The notes beneath the pieces are model-generated. The model searched no databases and was not told the origin of the DNA. It saw only the letters and a program-made list of their open reading frames with translations. DNA of 64,000 bases, from NCBI RefSeq assembly GCF_954871325.1, contig NC_088777.1, positions 49,329,366 to 49,393,365 of the forward strand, given 5' to 3'. A program made the position numbers and the translations under genes. This stretch comes from Gordionus sp. m RMFG-2023. Taxonomy: Eukaryota > Nematomorpha > Gordioida > Chordodea > Parachordodidae. Shown in pieces: positions 22,001 to 33,600 of the stretch (position 1 is its first letter; the number at the start of each line of letters is the position of its first letter).

Positions 22001-24600
22001 TAATTTAGTCATCATTTACAATTTATTCACTTTTAATAATTCAGTCACAATTTACATTTTATTTATCAATCCTAATACAAGGAAATAGCAATAGTATATG
22101 TGTAGTCAATAATCTATTACGAAGTTAACCAACACCTATTATATTAATTATATTATCATATCTAAATGACGAATATAATTCATAATATGTAAATAGAATA
22201 TTACAATAAATTACTCCTTTATTAAGTTATCATTTTTAAATTTTTTATCTTATATATCATTTTAATAGAATTTTGAGTTTCGTTTTATTAATTTTATATT
22301 AAATCCAATTAAACAAGAATCTAGTAGTGTGCAGGAAGAAAAAATATAATCATGAATTACAGGGACTTGATGTCTTGGGGAACATTAAAGTTTAGAATAC
22401 AACTAAAAATTAGAAAGCTGATGATTATAACAAACGAATAAATGATGAAATATTACGAATCTCATTTACGTTTTATTTTTAGATTAAATAAATTTTTAAA
22501 CTATGAACACAGGGTAAAATTAACATGCTCAAAATTGCCCCATTTACGGTTTACCTTCTATTTTTTTTAATCAGAATTGCTCTAGAATTGGAACCTTATT
22601 TAATTTAATAATTTTAAAAAATTACTCCTCCCCCCCTCCTTAACTTCCTTATTTCCAATTTCATTTTAGATTTAATAGTCGACTAGTTAACTAAATATAT
22701 GTTAAATTTATTCGACTATTGGCACTCAGTTTCTATTTTAATCTAGTAGGACAGAAGGACTCCTTTAAAAAATAATATTTTTTTTTAAAAAAAATTTGAT
22801 TTTTTTAAAAGCGAAATACCACCCGAATTATCGAGAAAAATGGCTGGAAGACATTTGAATCTAATAATGGAGGATCATAGAACAACGGATTTTGAGGGAA
22901 AGACGACCAAAAAGTCGAATCTTTTCAATTCTTCCTGCTGTTCTACTTCCGCCAAAGCTTCTAATCGCAAAACGAAGCCTTTTACTGGCGCGGGTCATAT
23001 TCTTGGAAGGTTACTTAAATACAAATTTTATAATCTATTTATTTGTTTAAATTTAGGGTCCATTACTCCCCATCCCATTACAAAAACATATAACTTAAAT
23101 AAAAGTTGATTGTTTTTTCGAGAAAAAATGATTTGACATGACATTTTTTTATTTTTTTCAACACTAATTAAATCAAAATGAAATTGTATATATTTTTTTT
23201 ATCAGTCCGAGTCCTAGTGTGATAACAGCTACTTCATCCGTTTCCGGTATTTTGAAAGGTGGAAATCATCAACAAACCTTAGAAAATGCCACACTCTCTG
23301 AATTCGACGTCAACAAACCTGCTACTAAAATACAGATTAGACTCGAAGATGGTACAAAGTAAGATTTTTTTGTTCTATAAAGTTAATGTTATGCAAATCT
23401 AATCATTCATCACTATATAATCAATTAAAAATTATAATAATTTTTCTTTAAATATGCAGACTTTCACTCAAATGCAATTTGCAACATACCATAGGTGATA
23501 TCAGAAAGGCCATTGTAAAGTAATAACAAACACTATGCATATGTTATATCGTTATAAAATCTTGCAGGGTGGGAGAAAGTATATATACAATATGGAATAT
23601 ATTTAACTTAACAAATAATATTTCAGATAATATATTCACGCTCGATTATTGGAGTGTTACAGGACAATGGACTAAGTTTCAATATAAAAATTTTAAAAAA
23701 ATTTATGACACTATATTAAAATTATCTTGGTCCTCCAGTACCTTGTGTACTAGGGGGGGGGGGGGGGTCTGCAAATGAAAATCATTTTGAACAAAAAAAT
23801 TTTTGAATTTGTGATTTCAATTTTGAAAGATTTTGGCATTTTTAGGTAAAATTTTATCAAAAATCTCCCTTTAAATATATTCTTCGAAATTATTTGAAGA
23901 TCACTTTCAAAAATTTTAATTAAACATAGTGATCTGCATCGGGCCAAATTTATCAAGCCCAGCCTGGCCCGAATTTTTTTTTAAAAAGGTTTTGCCGGAC
24001 GGGCCCGAACCCGAAATATTTTTAAAAAAATTTTGCCAGCCCGATCCCGAAAATTATTTTAAAAAAATTTACCGGCCCGGCCTGCCCCGAATTTATTTAA
24101 ATATAGAAATTAATTTTAATTACTCAAAATAAAAGACATGTTATATGCCGTTTAGTTTCAATTAATAAAATCATATATTTTTATTTGACATAAAAATTCA
24201 ATTATAAAATTGATAAATTTAGATATATTTAAAATAATTTCCAAGGTCCGGCTCGACCCGGCCTGAATTCATTATAAAAATATTAGGCCTGGCCCAAACC
24301 CAATTATTTTAAATAGAGGCTTAGCCTTGCAGATCTCTAATTAAACATTCCAACATTCGAGCGGCTAAATATTATATATCATTTCAAACCCGTCGCTCAC
24401 TCCGAAGATCTTCTGAAATTATTATATGAAATCTAATTATATATTTTAATGAAAAAATGATTAGGTATATTCCGAAATACGATAGCGTGGTTTTCAAATT
24501 ACTTGTATCATTTCCTAAATTAAATCTAGATGATGATAATCTTACAATTGAACAAGCAAATTTGATTAATAGCGTTATAATTCAGAAGATTATTTCATAA
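19011..24600 (+). CDS. NSFL1C: p47-type p97/VCP cofactor (UBA-SEP-UBX)
   Basis: Eleven exons: 19011-19103, 19151-19305, 19346-19432, 19475-19561, 19615-19733, 20668-20844, 21736-21868, 22812-23009, 23206-23358, 23460-23519, 24465-24600. All joins keep phase and give 465 aa. Domains: UBA-like (1 to about 45, LVTKFTELTNCKAETAL, then WILEDALYHYF); the p47 signature AFYAGGSDKSGQLILGP; AFSGKGYVLG; SEP (about 232-310: IVLRLWRDGFTID, NPENQEFLNS, SEIPPELS, LNLIMEDHR, then KPFTGAGHILG); UBX (about 388-465, KIQIRLEDGTKLSLKCN to VSFPKLNLDD). p47 guides the AAA ATPase p97 in Golgi and ER membrane fusion and binds ubiquitin through UBA. An Asp/Glu-rich run is inserted in SEP after FTID. Introns 1-4 are only 40-53 bp. 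Intron 10 holds a MITE. The UBX end is shorter and less conserved than the rest. Confidence 0.93.
23753..23767. repeat. Poly-G run in p47 intron 10
   Basis: A run of about 15 G bases in otherwise AT-rich intron sequence. Similar G or C runs occur near 2766, 28424, 41519, 45490, 56240, 60739 and 61740. Confidence 0.85.
23927..24339. mobile_element. MITE family C (hAT-type), in p47 intron 10
   Basis: 413 bp with ends TAGTGATCTGCA and TGCAGATCTCTA, flanked by a perfect 8-bp target duplication ATTAAACA (23919-23926 and 24340-24347). The interior is built of GGCCC/GGGCC-rich pieces separated by A/T runs. It makes spurious open frames but encodes no protein. Other copies: 43424, 54204, and one split by hAT-3 (35979 and 38770). 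Confidence 0.9.
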
Positions 24601-26760
24601 TTATTACCTATATTGTAATGTCAGCTACCTACCTTTCAAAGATGTAACTTATAATATAACTCTTTCTTCCTAATTTATTTATTATTTTTAAATGTACAAT
24701 ATGCCAATTTATGCTAAAGTTTGTTCAATAAACTATATATTTCGAGTTGGGGTTATTTTAAAAGAGAATGAAACTAAGATCAGAAAAATATAAAATGTAA
24801 AAATTCAGTAACATTATATATTCATTAATATAATGATCGAGGAAATTTAAGATTGTAAGAATTTTTCTTAGAAATTAAAATAATGTGTAGGAATTTAAAG
24901 TATTGTGTTAGACAAGAATTAAAGATAATTATTTACGTAATACAATGACATATGTGTTGCAATATAATTTTACATTTCCTTATATAACAAGAAAAATAAT
25001 TGTCTTTCGTATATAACCGCAGAAAAGTAGGAATAAACATTTATATAACAACGCTAATATATATCTTTTAAATAGATACATACAACTCTTTTTGTTTTTA
25101 ATTAAATAAACATTATATCAAAATATATATAACTAAATAAACAAATATATATAACTAGGATGATATTTTGTCTCTGTTTAAGCCATTATAAAATAAATTT
25201 ATTAAAAAAATGGTATATATATTTCTATATAAAAAATTAATCCATAAAATTTGATTTTTAAAAAAATGAATAATTTTTTCACTGCGTTACACCTTACTTT
25301 AATATTTTATTTCGTTATTTCAATACATATCTTATATTTTTACTAAATTTCTTTATAAATTCAAATTTATTAATCATTGCTTTATTTTTTAAGAGCGATT
25401 TATTTTCATATATCTTACAGGGAGGTAAAGATAAGTTTTTATATAATCGTCGTATAAATATTTTTATTAAATTTAAAAAATTTTAATGCGCCAGAAAATT
25501 TTCAACTGACATTTGTAATGCTTAAAATTGGGGTCAGCATAGCTGTTCAATGACCTAGTCATTAGACCTTACTGATAAAACGTTATAATAGCCTAACATC
25601 ATAACGCTATGCTTATTTCAAAGTAAATAATATAGCTGAGATATTGCTTATCAATATAACAACCACATGTCTTCTATCATAAGAAATGAAATAATGTAAT
25701 AAATACGTTTTACATCTGTATGATATGATTTCTTCTCTAAGACTGCTTTTCTATTCCCACAATTTTTTATATATATATTTAATATGACAAATTGAAATAA
25801 TTTATTTGAGTATTTTTAAGGATCCAACCCTTAACGCACATCATTTTAGGTTCGGATAAAATAACCGTTCAGATTCTTATCATAAAAATTATATCCGTTC
25901 AGTTTGAGCTTTTAAAACATGTTCAGACCTTTTAACGTACAAGCATATTAGAAATATATAAAAATAGAATATTTTTTTAGCTTTTTTCACTATTCTCCAA
26001 AAAATAATATTTAGCCTTACAAAATTATCTTCTAATGGTAGAGAACACTACTATATGATAACTTAGGTAGTTGGCACAAATAATATAGAAAAATTTACTT
26101 AAGCTTTTTAGTCAAAACGGACTATTAATCATCTTTAAAAAATTTAAAATAGCCAAAGGTTCAACCCGGTCCACATCTTTTTTGTAGGTTCAGGTGATAT
26201 AAATTTTACTGTTCAATCTATTGTAATTCTACAAATATGTTTATTGCTGATAATATAAAAATTTATTAATAAAATTTAAAAAAAAAATGTTTTTAAATTT
26301 TTTGATAATATATTAATGACTAACCATTCATAATTATAGGTTATTATCTCTATTTAGACCAAAAGACTACTAAGTACTAAGTGAAATAATTTTTGAACCC
26401 TAAAATTTATAATCAAGGTAAAGTTAGCGTATATTTAGTATATTTTTAATATGAGCTATATCACAGGTGTGCAATTCATAATAGTGGATGTCATGATTTC
26501 TTTATTTCCTCTTTTTCCTTATCATCATTTAAACTTCAATCATGATTTCTATTCGTGGTTTAACTTAAATTTCATATGTGATTAGCTCTTTTTAATGATT
26601 ATACAGTAATTTCATATAAATAGTTTATTTTAATATAAAGGAATTTTTAAAATATAGTTCTTTGCAAATTCATTTATGGTAATAAAGAAAAAAAACCGGA
26701 AAATATATCCCCAGGAAAAAAAAATTCTGGATTTTGATTTTTTTTCTTCATACTTATAAA
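24601..26760. other. AT-rich intergenic DNA after p47
   Basis: No gene recognised. Text such as GGTTCGGATAAAATAACC and CCAAAGGTTCAACCCGG (25850-26190) resembles the repeated GAACC words at hAT ends and may be an old MITE, but I found no matching termini. Confidence 0.4.
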
Positions 26761-26820
26761 ATTTGTCATAAGAAGCAATTCTCAATTCCAAATACTCGAA
26801 TTGAGCCTGATTTTCTCCAG

Positions 26821-26891
26821 AAGCTTGGAACGTGAATCAGAGCACTCTATCTATCCGACGAAGAACACACAAATAATCAATAAGAATGTTG
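26821..26891 (+). CDS. Candidate exon upstream of the SH2 gene
   Basis: A small island richer in G and C than its surroundings. It has a good acceptor (TTTTCTCCAG/AAGC) and a possible donor (GTTG/GTGTTT). One frame is open: SLERESEHSIYPTKNTQII. It is on the strand and in the place expected for an upstream exon of the NCK-like gene, but the residues match no SH3 segment that I recognise, so this could be something else or nothing. Confidence 0.25.
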
Positions 26892-27926
26892 GTGTTTTTC
26901 TAATCTGGTTATTATATACATATAATCATGGTTTACAAATAAAATAAATATATTTTATTATAAAATTTTGTCAAATTTAGTCTACTTAATATCGTAATTA
27001 AGAATGGATATTGTATTTATTACTATAGCAAATAATCTTGAAAATAAGAAACATGGGTTATTTTACTGGGATATTTTTTCCCAGTACCAATTTGATCTTC
27101 AGCATTTTATCTTGTTTAAGCATTTTTTATTGAGGGTATATAAGTAACCTTTAAATAATGAATTAGGGCCTAAAGAAATTTAATATATATATTATATTTT
27201 TTCCTTAAATACTAATTTGTCTATACATATATGAGTATATTTATTATAATCCAAAAAAATATACCTATATTATTAGTGGTCTTCAGTAAATTGAGGGTTT
27301 TTTCCGGAGGTTTTTTTCCAGGATTCTTTATTTATAAGTATGACATTTTAGAGGATAGTATTTGCACTGAAGGGCAAGAAATAATCATTGTTATTTTTAT
27401 CTAGGTATAGTCAGACCCGTCATGGTTTAGCAAAATATTTGTTAAATATCAGCTGGTTTAACGTCAATATGGGTATGATATATCATTTTAAAATTGAAAA
27501 ATGTGCTTTTTGGTGTTAATAATTGTATGACACAATGGTATATGCCTATTCCCAATTTAAATTATATAGATGTCTATGAATCATATCCAAAGTATAATAT
27601 TATATACTCCCAATCGTAATATAATTTAAGGAAGCAAAAAATAAAAAATGTAAATAATTATTCACAAATTGCTGGTATACTGATAGAACCAGGATATAAA
27701 GTTTTACCTTCAGTTTTATTAATATATTTCATGTAATAAAAAAAGATGAACACTCATAAAGTTGAAATTTATGAAAATGTACCCTCATTTGATCTCATTA
27801 AAAATAGCATGTCTTATCAAAATTTTATGCCCATTTTCCACAAAGTATTATATATATGAATTCATGATTTACATTTTAAATAAGGTTGATGCAAACAAGC
27901 AAATTAATTCTGCAAAAAAATCTCAG

Positions 27927-30277
27927 TTTGACTTTATAAACAATCATTTTGATCAATTAAACATATCTAAAATGTCTAAACACTTTGCAGAAAATCTATT
28001 AAATCAAAAGTGTTTAGATGGTGAATTTATTGTTAGACATAGCAATTCTCAAGTAAATTTAATTATTTTATATTATTTAAAATTTATATAAATTTACAAG
28101 TTTGGTTTTAAAAACATAATTTAAAAGTCTATTTTAAAATATTGGCTATAAATATATTGTGAAGCTAATACAATTAAATAAAATTGGTTTGGTTAAATGA
28201 AATATGTTGTAAATTACAATAACATTAGCCTTTAATTAATAATGATTTAACTCCAAAATATATAAAAAAAATTATTTAAGACATCTTAAAAAAAGTTGGC
28301 CTGGGCCAAAATACAGAAAATGTAAAAAATATATAGAAAATATTTTAACTAAACATTGTTGATAAAAACTTCCAGTTTATGACAAAACATAGTAGCAATT
28401 AGATTATTGAGCATTTTGTGGAGGGGGGGGGGGGGATTTAAAATTTATTTATTAAAACTACTATATATAATATCTATAAAAATGTTGAAACAAAAAATAA
28501 TATAAACATAAATGTAATCCTAAAGTACATTTAAAATTTTTTTTGCATGTTCTGTTTAAGGAATAGGAATTCCCTTAGTTTAAGTCTTTGCGATTTAATT
28601 TTAAAAAAAAAACTAAAAGTTATAAGAGTGAACTGCCCATTGGTAGACATTGCTATTGGCGAGAATATGAAATTGCTAAGGCTTTTGTATTTGTTTTATT
28701 TTTTAGTCCTACTTGAGTAAGCAGGCAGCTTTTAATATTGATGGGGAAGTATGAGGCACATTTATAATCTCAAATAAGCGATTTTCTCATGGCCCAGAAG
28801 ATATTGAATTAATAAATATATCTTTACATTGTAACCATCATTAAATTGCAACTTTTAGGAGATTCCATATATGTAAGTATACACTTGCTTATTTATTAAG
28901 GATGCTCAATTATCTAATTACAATGGTTGCACAAAATACAATCTTTTAAATTTTCTATATTTTTTTACATTTGGGATAACACTTAGGTTGACAACATTTT
29001 GTAAATATATTTTAACAAAAATCATTTTCTTTTTGGGTTCAAACCAGTTTCAAAATAACCTTCTGCCCCTTAATGTTCCAATTTGTAATCTCATGAGCCA
29101 CACCTGCTCTCACAAAATTATGATTTTTTTGTATAATGTAATGTTTGGGCATGGTCTTTTTACATTTTTTTAATGTACAAATAGTACACTATGGCTGTGC
29201 AAAAATACTAACCCAATAATATTTATTTATATTAAAATTGAGTTAATGATAGTATGCTCACGTAAATGAGAGATCATTATATATTAATTAAATTGTATTT
29301 AGTTATAAATTGCAAAACTTGCAAGTTATTACTTTTAATATAAACATAGCCCAAATATTTATGGCTTTTTTTTGTTATCCCAATTTCGTCAAAGAAGTTT
29401 TATTTCAGAAAAAATATTCATCCTATCAAAGGATCAAACAAAAGAAGTAGAAAAATAATTATATCGAAATATAGATGGCTCAAATAGCTACTACGTAATT
29501 TACCATCAATTTAAAATTTTCATCGTGATTGAAAAGATATTTGATTAATTGTTATTTAAAAAAGAATTAATAAGAACTTGGGATAATAATTATATTCATG
29601 TCAATAGAAATTTTTTTTTGATTTCGTTTCTTGGATGTGGTGAGTGATCAAGAAAGATATTTTATGCATAAAAATCGCAAAAATTTTACTTATAAAACAT
29701 TTGTAATTTTAGTTAAAATTTGATTAAATAACTTGTTTTTAGCATTCTAAAAAAAATCTTCAGAGATCTAAATCTTTGATGATCTTTTATTTATTTTAAA
29801 GAGCATTTCAAACTCCGATCAAAATTAATGTTAAAAAAATATCGAGATATCCTTCTTCGAAAAAATAAAATATACGAAATGAACCATAAAAAAATTAAAT
29901 AACTGCTCACACCAGTAATGCGTGTTTACAATATTTACTAAATAATAACCATGATTTTAATTTACAAGAAAAACTGTATGGTTCTATCGGTTATGTTTGA
30001 ACGCAAGACGTACCATTTTACTATAACTATTATAGTTACCCAACAACGCCCACAAACGCCTCCCGGAATCTCAGGCAATTCGAAATGCAACAAAGTTCCC
30101 ACGGGAACCTCGTCAGATAGTAAGAACCGTAAATACTGTATCGGGAATTATACATTCGACGATTTGACCGAAATAGTAAACTATTACACGCGTCACCCTC
30201 TTTACCGCATCGAACTGAGACACGCCAAAAATACTCCCAACTTCAAACACATTTACCTCATTAAACCATATGCATAA
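27927..30277 (+). CDS. NCK-like adaptor, C-terminal SH2 domain (last two exons)
   Basis: Exons 27927-28052 and 29969-30277 join in phase 0 to give 145 residues ending in a stop. The first has FDQLNISKMSKHFAENLL and DGEFIVRHS, matching the alpha-A helix and the FLIRxS strand with the phosphotyrosine-binding Arg. The second has MVLSVMFERKTYHFTI, then RKYCIGNYTFDDLTEIVNYY, HPLYR and HIYLIKPYA. The order VYCIG..F....EELVEHY...P...LYLVK at the extreme C-terminus is that of NCK/Dreadlocks, which has three SH3 domains before SH2 and links phosphotyrosine receptors to actin. About 32 residues rich in Pro, Ser, Thr, Lys are inserted before KYCIG, longer than in usual SH2 domains. The usual Trp at the SH2 start is replaced by Phe. 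The last exon is clearly richer in G and C. SH3 exons were not found upstream; the 1.9-kb intron shows nothing recognisable except a poly-G run. Confidence 0.75.
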
Positions 30278-30624
30278 TTTTTTTTTGACTTAAATATTAT
30301 TTAGTTTAATAAGCGCATTTATTTGAATTATTTTTTATGATGACCAAAAAAAAAAACTAACAGAAGATGCTTGGACGATTTATGCTATCTATTGCTAAGA
30401 AAAATAATATTTATTATTTTTATAATAATTATTATTATAAATGCTTTTTGCTTATACAACTGAATATCTCAAAATAATAATGCATATTTTTACCCTTTTA
30501 TTTTATTATTTTTTTAAAAACATTTTCCATAAATATACAATTGTGATTTATTTTCTTATTTATAGGCTAATTTTAAAAATCATTTTTTTCGGGAATAATT
30601 ATACAAAATATAAAATTTTATATG
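30278..30624. other. Short convergent intergenic region
   Basis: Lies between the 3' ends of the SH2 gene (plus) and GET4 (minus). It is very AT-rich and presumably holds both 3' untranslated regions; AATAAA-like words are too frequent to pick a polyadenylation site. Confidence 0.5.
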
Positions 30625-33600
30625 TTAATCCATTTCATCTTCGTCTGCTAAGTTATCAGGAATATTTGGATTCTGGGGAGCTACCATGCCTTGAAAATTT
30701 GTCATAAGATTTTGAAATATGTTATCTAAAAAAAAAGTAAAAGATCATTTGTAATTTAAATATCATTGTTCTATTAAAATTCAAGGATAACTTTGAATTA
30801 AAGGAATTTTTTTTTTAAAAAAAAATACCACTATTAATCATAATAATACACTTTTTTAAGTTATAAAATTAAGTTTAGGGTAATATTGTCAATCAGCCGA
30901 GGGCCAAATTGCCCTAGTCATTTGAAGAATTTAGTTAGTAGATGTAGATTTTTACGATTAAATTCTCTGAATGAATTGGGCCGTTTTAGATCAACTCCCC
31001 ATGCTTTAAAAAAAAATATGTGCATCAATTGATTGGCGTGAAACTTCTACGAAATTTTTAGATTATTGTTACGGAACTCCATATCGGTAAATAGTTCCAT
31101 ACTAAAATGATAATTTCAAATTGGTTAAAATAAAAGAATCTACATATACACCAATGCCGAATAGTAGGCTAATATGGTTGGTATATGTTAGATAAGGACC
31201 CCAATTTTTCAAATACTTTATAGGGTACATATTATTTATCTCATCTGCTTGATTTTTCTATAAAACATTAATATGGGGTAATATAAGTGTATAACAATAT
31301 GGAGGAGGGGGAGGGGGGTTCAAATAGATTGAGATTATTTCAGGGATCCAAACCGAACCATTAAACCGCTAAAAACCGGTATTTTTTATCAAACATAAAC
31401 CGAACCTTAACCTCTAAATAAATTTATAGCCTAACCTGAACGAACCACTAAAATGCCTCTGAACCGGCTCGAGTCTCATAATTTTATGCTTATAAAATAA
31501 TGTGTAAGTTATTACTAATATATTGCAAAATTTTTAATTATATTCGAATTCTTTTAAAGATTATTATCAATCACATTTAATTGATAAGTGTCAGTCATAA
31601 TTTTTATAAACTTTAGTATATTGCCATTATGCAACATTTATTAAATTTTAAGCTTATAAATTAAAATGCCTAGAGAAAAATTAAATCCATAGTATTAATA
31701 ATGAATGATACATCAAATCTGATATACTGAAAGTGCCGGCTACCTAAGTTAGTGTGGAAAGATGCTTTTCAACAATTAAATTTATATTATCTCCTTATAG
31801 ATGTAATTTGAGTGAGAAGAATTTTGAAAATATATTAAATGTGCGGCTTAATAAAAAATTTAAATAAATGTTCATATTAAAATTAATCAATGATATTTAT
31901 TTGTAAAATTTATAAATTAAACATTATTTTATAATATAAGATTAATAAAAATGAAGGTTTTATGTATGTGTTTTTTATTTTAATTATGAAATAAAAAAAA
32001 AATTCTTCTCTATACATAATTCGGTAGTAGATTTGAATACAAAAGTGTTCAAACCGGTTTTTAGAGGTTCGAACTGAAGCGAAATTTTTATTTTTTGCAA
32101 ACCAAACCTGAACCTTGAACCGTTATTTTTATCCAAACCTGAACCGATATTCGTTTCGGTTTGGATCCCTGGATTATTTAACCCGATCTGAGTTCAGTAA
32201 CAACTCGTAAATGCAAAAGAACTTATTCTATCATAAAGATAATATTATTGATTCATACCAAACATCCCAAAACTATTTTGTGAAGAGTTGCGAGGTTTGA
32301 GACCGAAAAATAATTGTCCTATTTTCTCCAGATACTGTTTTTGTTTTATAATTTATAAGGGGAAAAAAAATAATTTTTAAAAAAAAATTAATTAATAAGA
32401 ATTTACGGTGAAAAATGATGGGTCTCTTTTTAGCGCGCGTTCGTATTTATCACATAGTATGGAAAACACTGTCAATTTATCTTTGCTTCATGAGGTAAAT
32501 ATAAAATAATATCATATTCGTTAATTAAATTTTTTTACTTTTGTATAGCAAATAACAGAAAGCACAAAAAATTAAGCAAGGGTAAAGGGAAGGGTGGATT
32601 GTCTTTATGTATAACTGGATGCATTTTGACATACGAAAAAAACACGATTTGTGCTGTATTTTGATTTTTTAGGCATAGGTATCTATCAATAAAAATAACA
32701 TTTTAAAAAAAAATTTAAATGAATATCTAACTTTATTTATATAATAGTGGGACCTAATTGCGTGTTTGCGTTTCTTCATATGGTTACTGTGAAAATTGAT
32801 CCCAATTTATAATCATTAATAAAAACGCAAACTGGTTTGCCTTTTTTTTCGAAAACGCTTAATTAGGTCTCACTATAAGACAATTTTTTAAAAATGAAAG
32901 TTTTTTAAAAATAATGTCTTAGGATTTTAGCATTGTTATGTTAAACTTATTTTTAGTATTTAAAAAATTATAAACTGTACTTGTGAAAGTATAAATTTTG
33001 ACATTTATAAATATTTAATATTTTAATAAATAAAACTTTAAATAAGGATATTTAGAAATTATTAATATAATATTAACTGAAAGACAGTTTGAGCTATAAA
33101 AAGGTCGGTTTCATTTGGATAACCATAGTTGACTGCGTAATCTATTAACATAGAAGCGCACGATTCATAATCCGACGATCTTATAAAATGGTATCTGGCT
33201 TGTGGAAAATCCTTTTCTATTATAAAGTGTAAAAGGAATGTAAAACATGATTTATATAAGATAATTTTATTTCTTTATAAATTTTTTGCTTAATGTTAGC
33301 GCTAATATGTTATTTATTTTTTTTTCCAACTTGAAATCATTTATCTGATTTTTATCGAAAAATGATTTAAAGGTTCGTGGCAAAAATTCATAGGGTACGC
33401 CCCATATATTGTAATACATTTCTGCAATTAAGATTTTTAAATTGTAAAAAAAAAAACACTTGGATAATATTTCGCAAGAGGAAATACTATGAGGCAAACA
33501 TAAAGATGCGATAATTATTTTTTTCTGGAATCGCAAATTATCGTTGTTAAACGGCTCATTTTGATACGATTTTTTAAAAAGGGGCTAACTCAATATTTTT

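Noticed and set aside
23929-24132. 67-codon plus frame rich in Pro
   Set aside because: Encoded by the GGCCC-type repeats of the family C MITE in p47 intron 10.
33267-33536. 89-codon minus frame, considered as a GET4 exon
   Set aside because: GET4 exon 4 joins exon 5 directly with correct phase and residues, leaving no room for it; the text does not match GET4.
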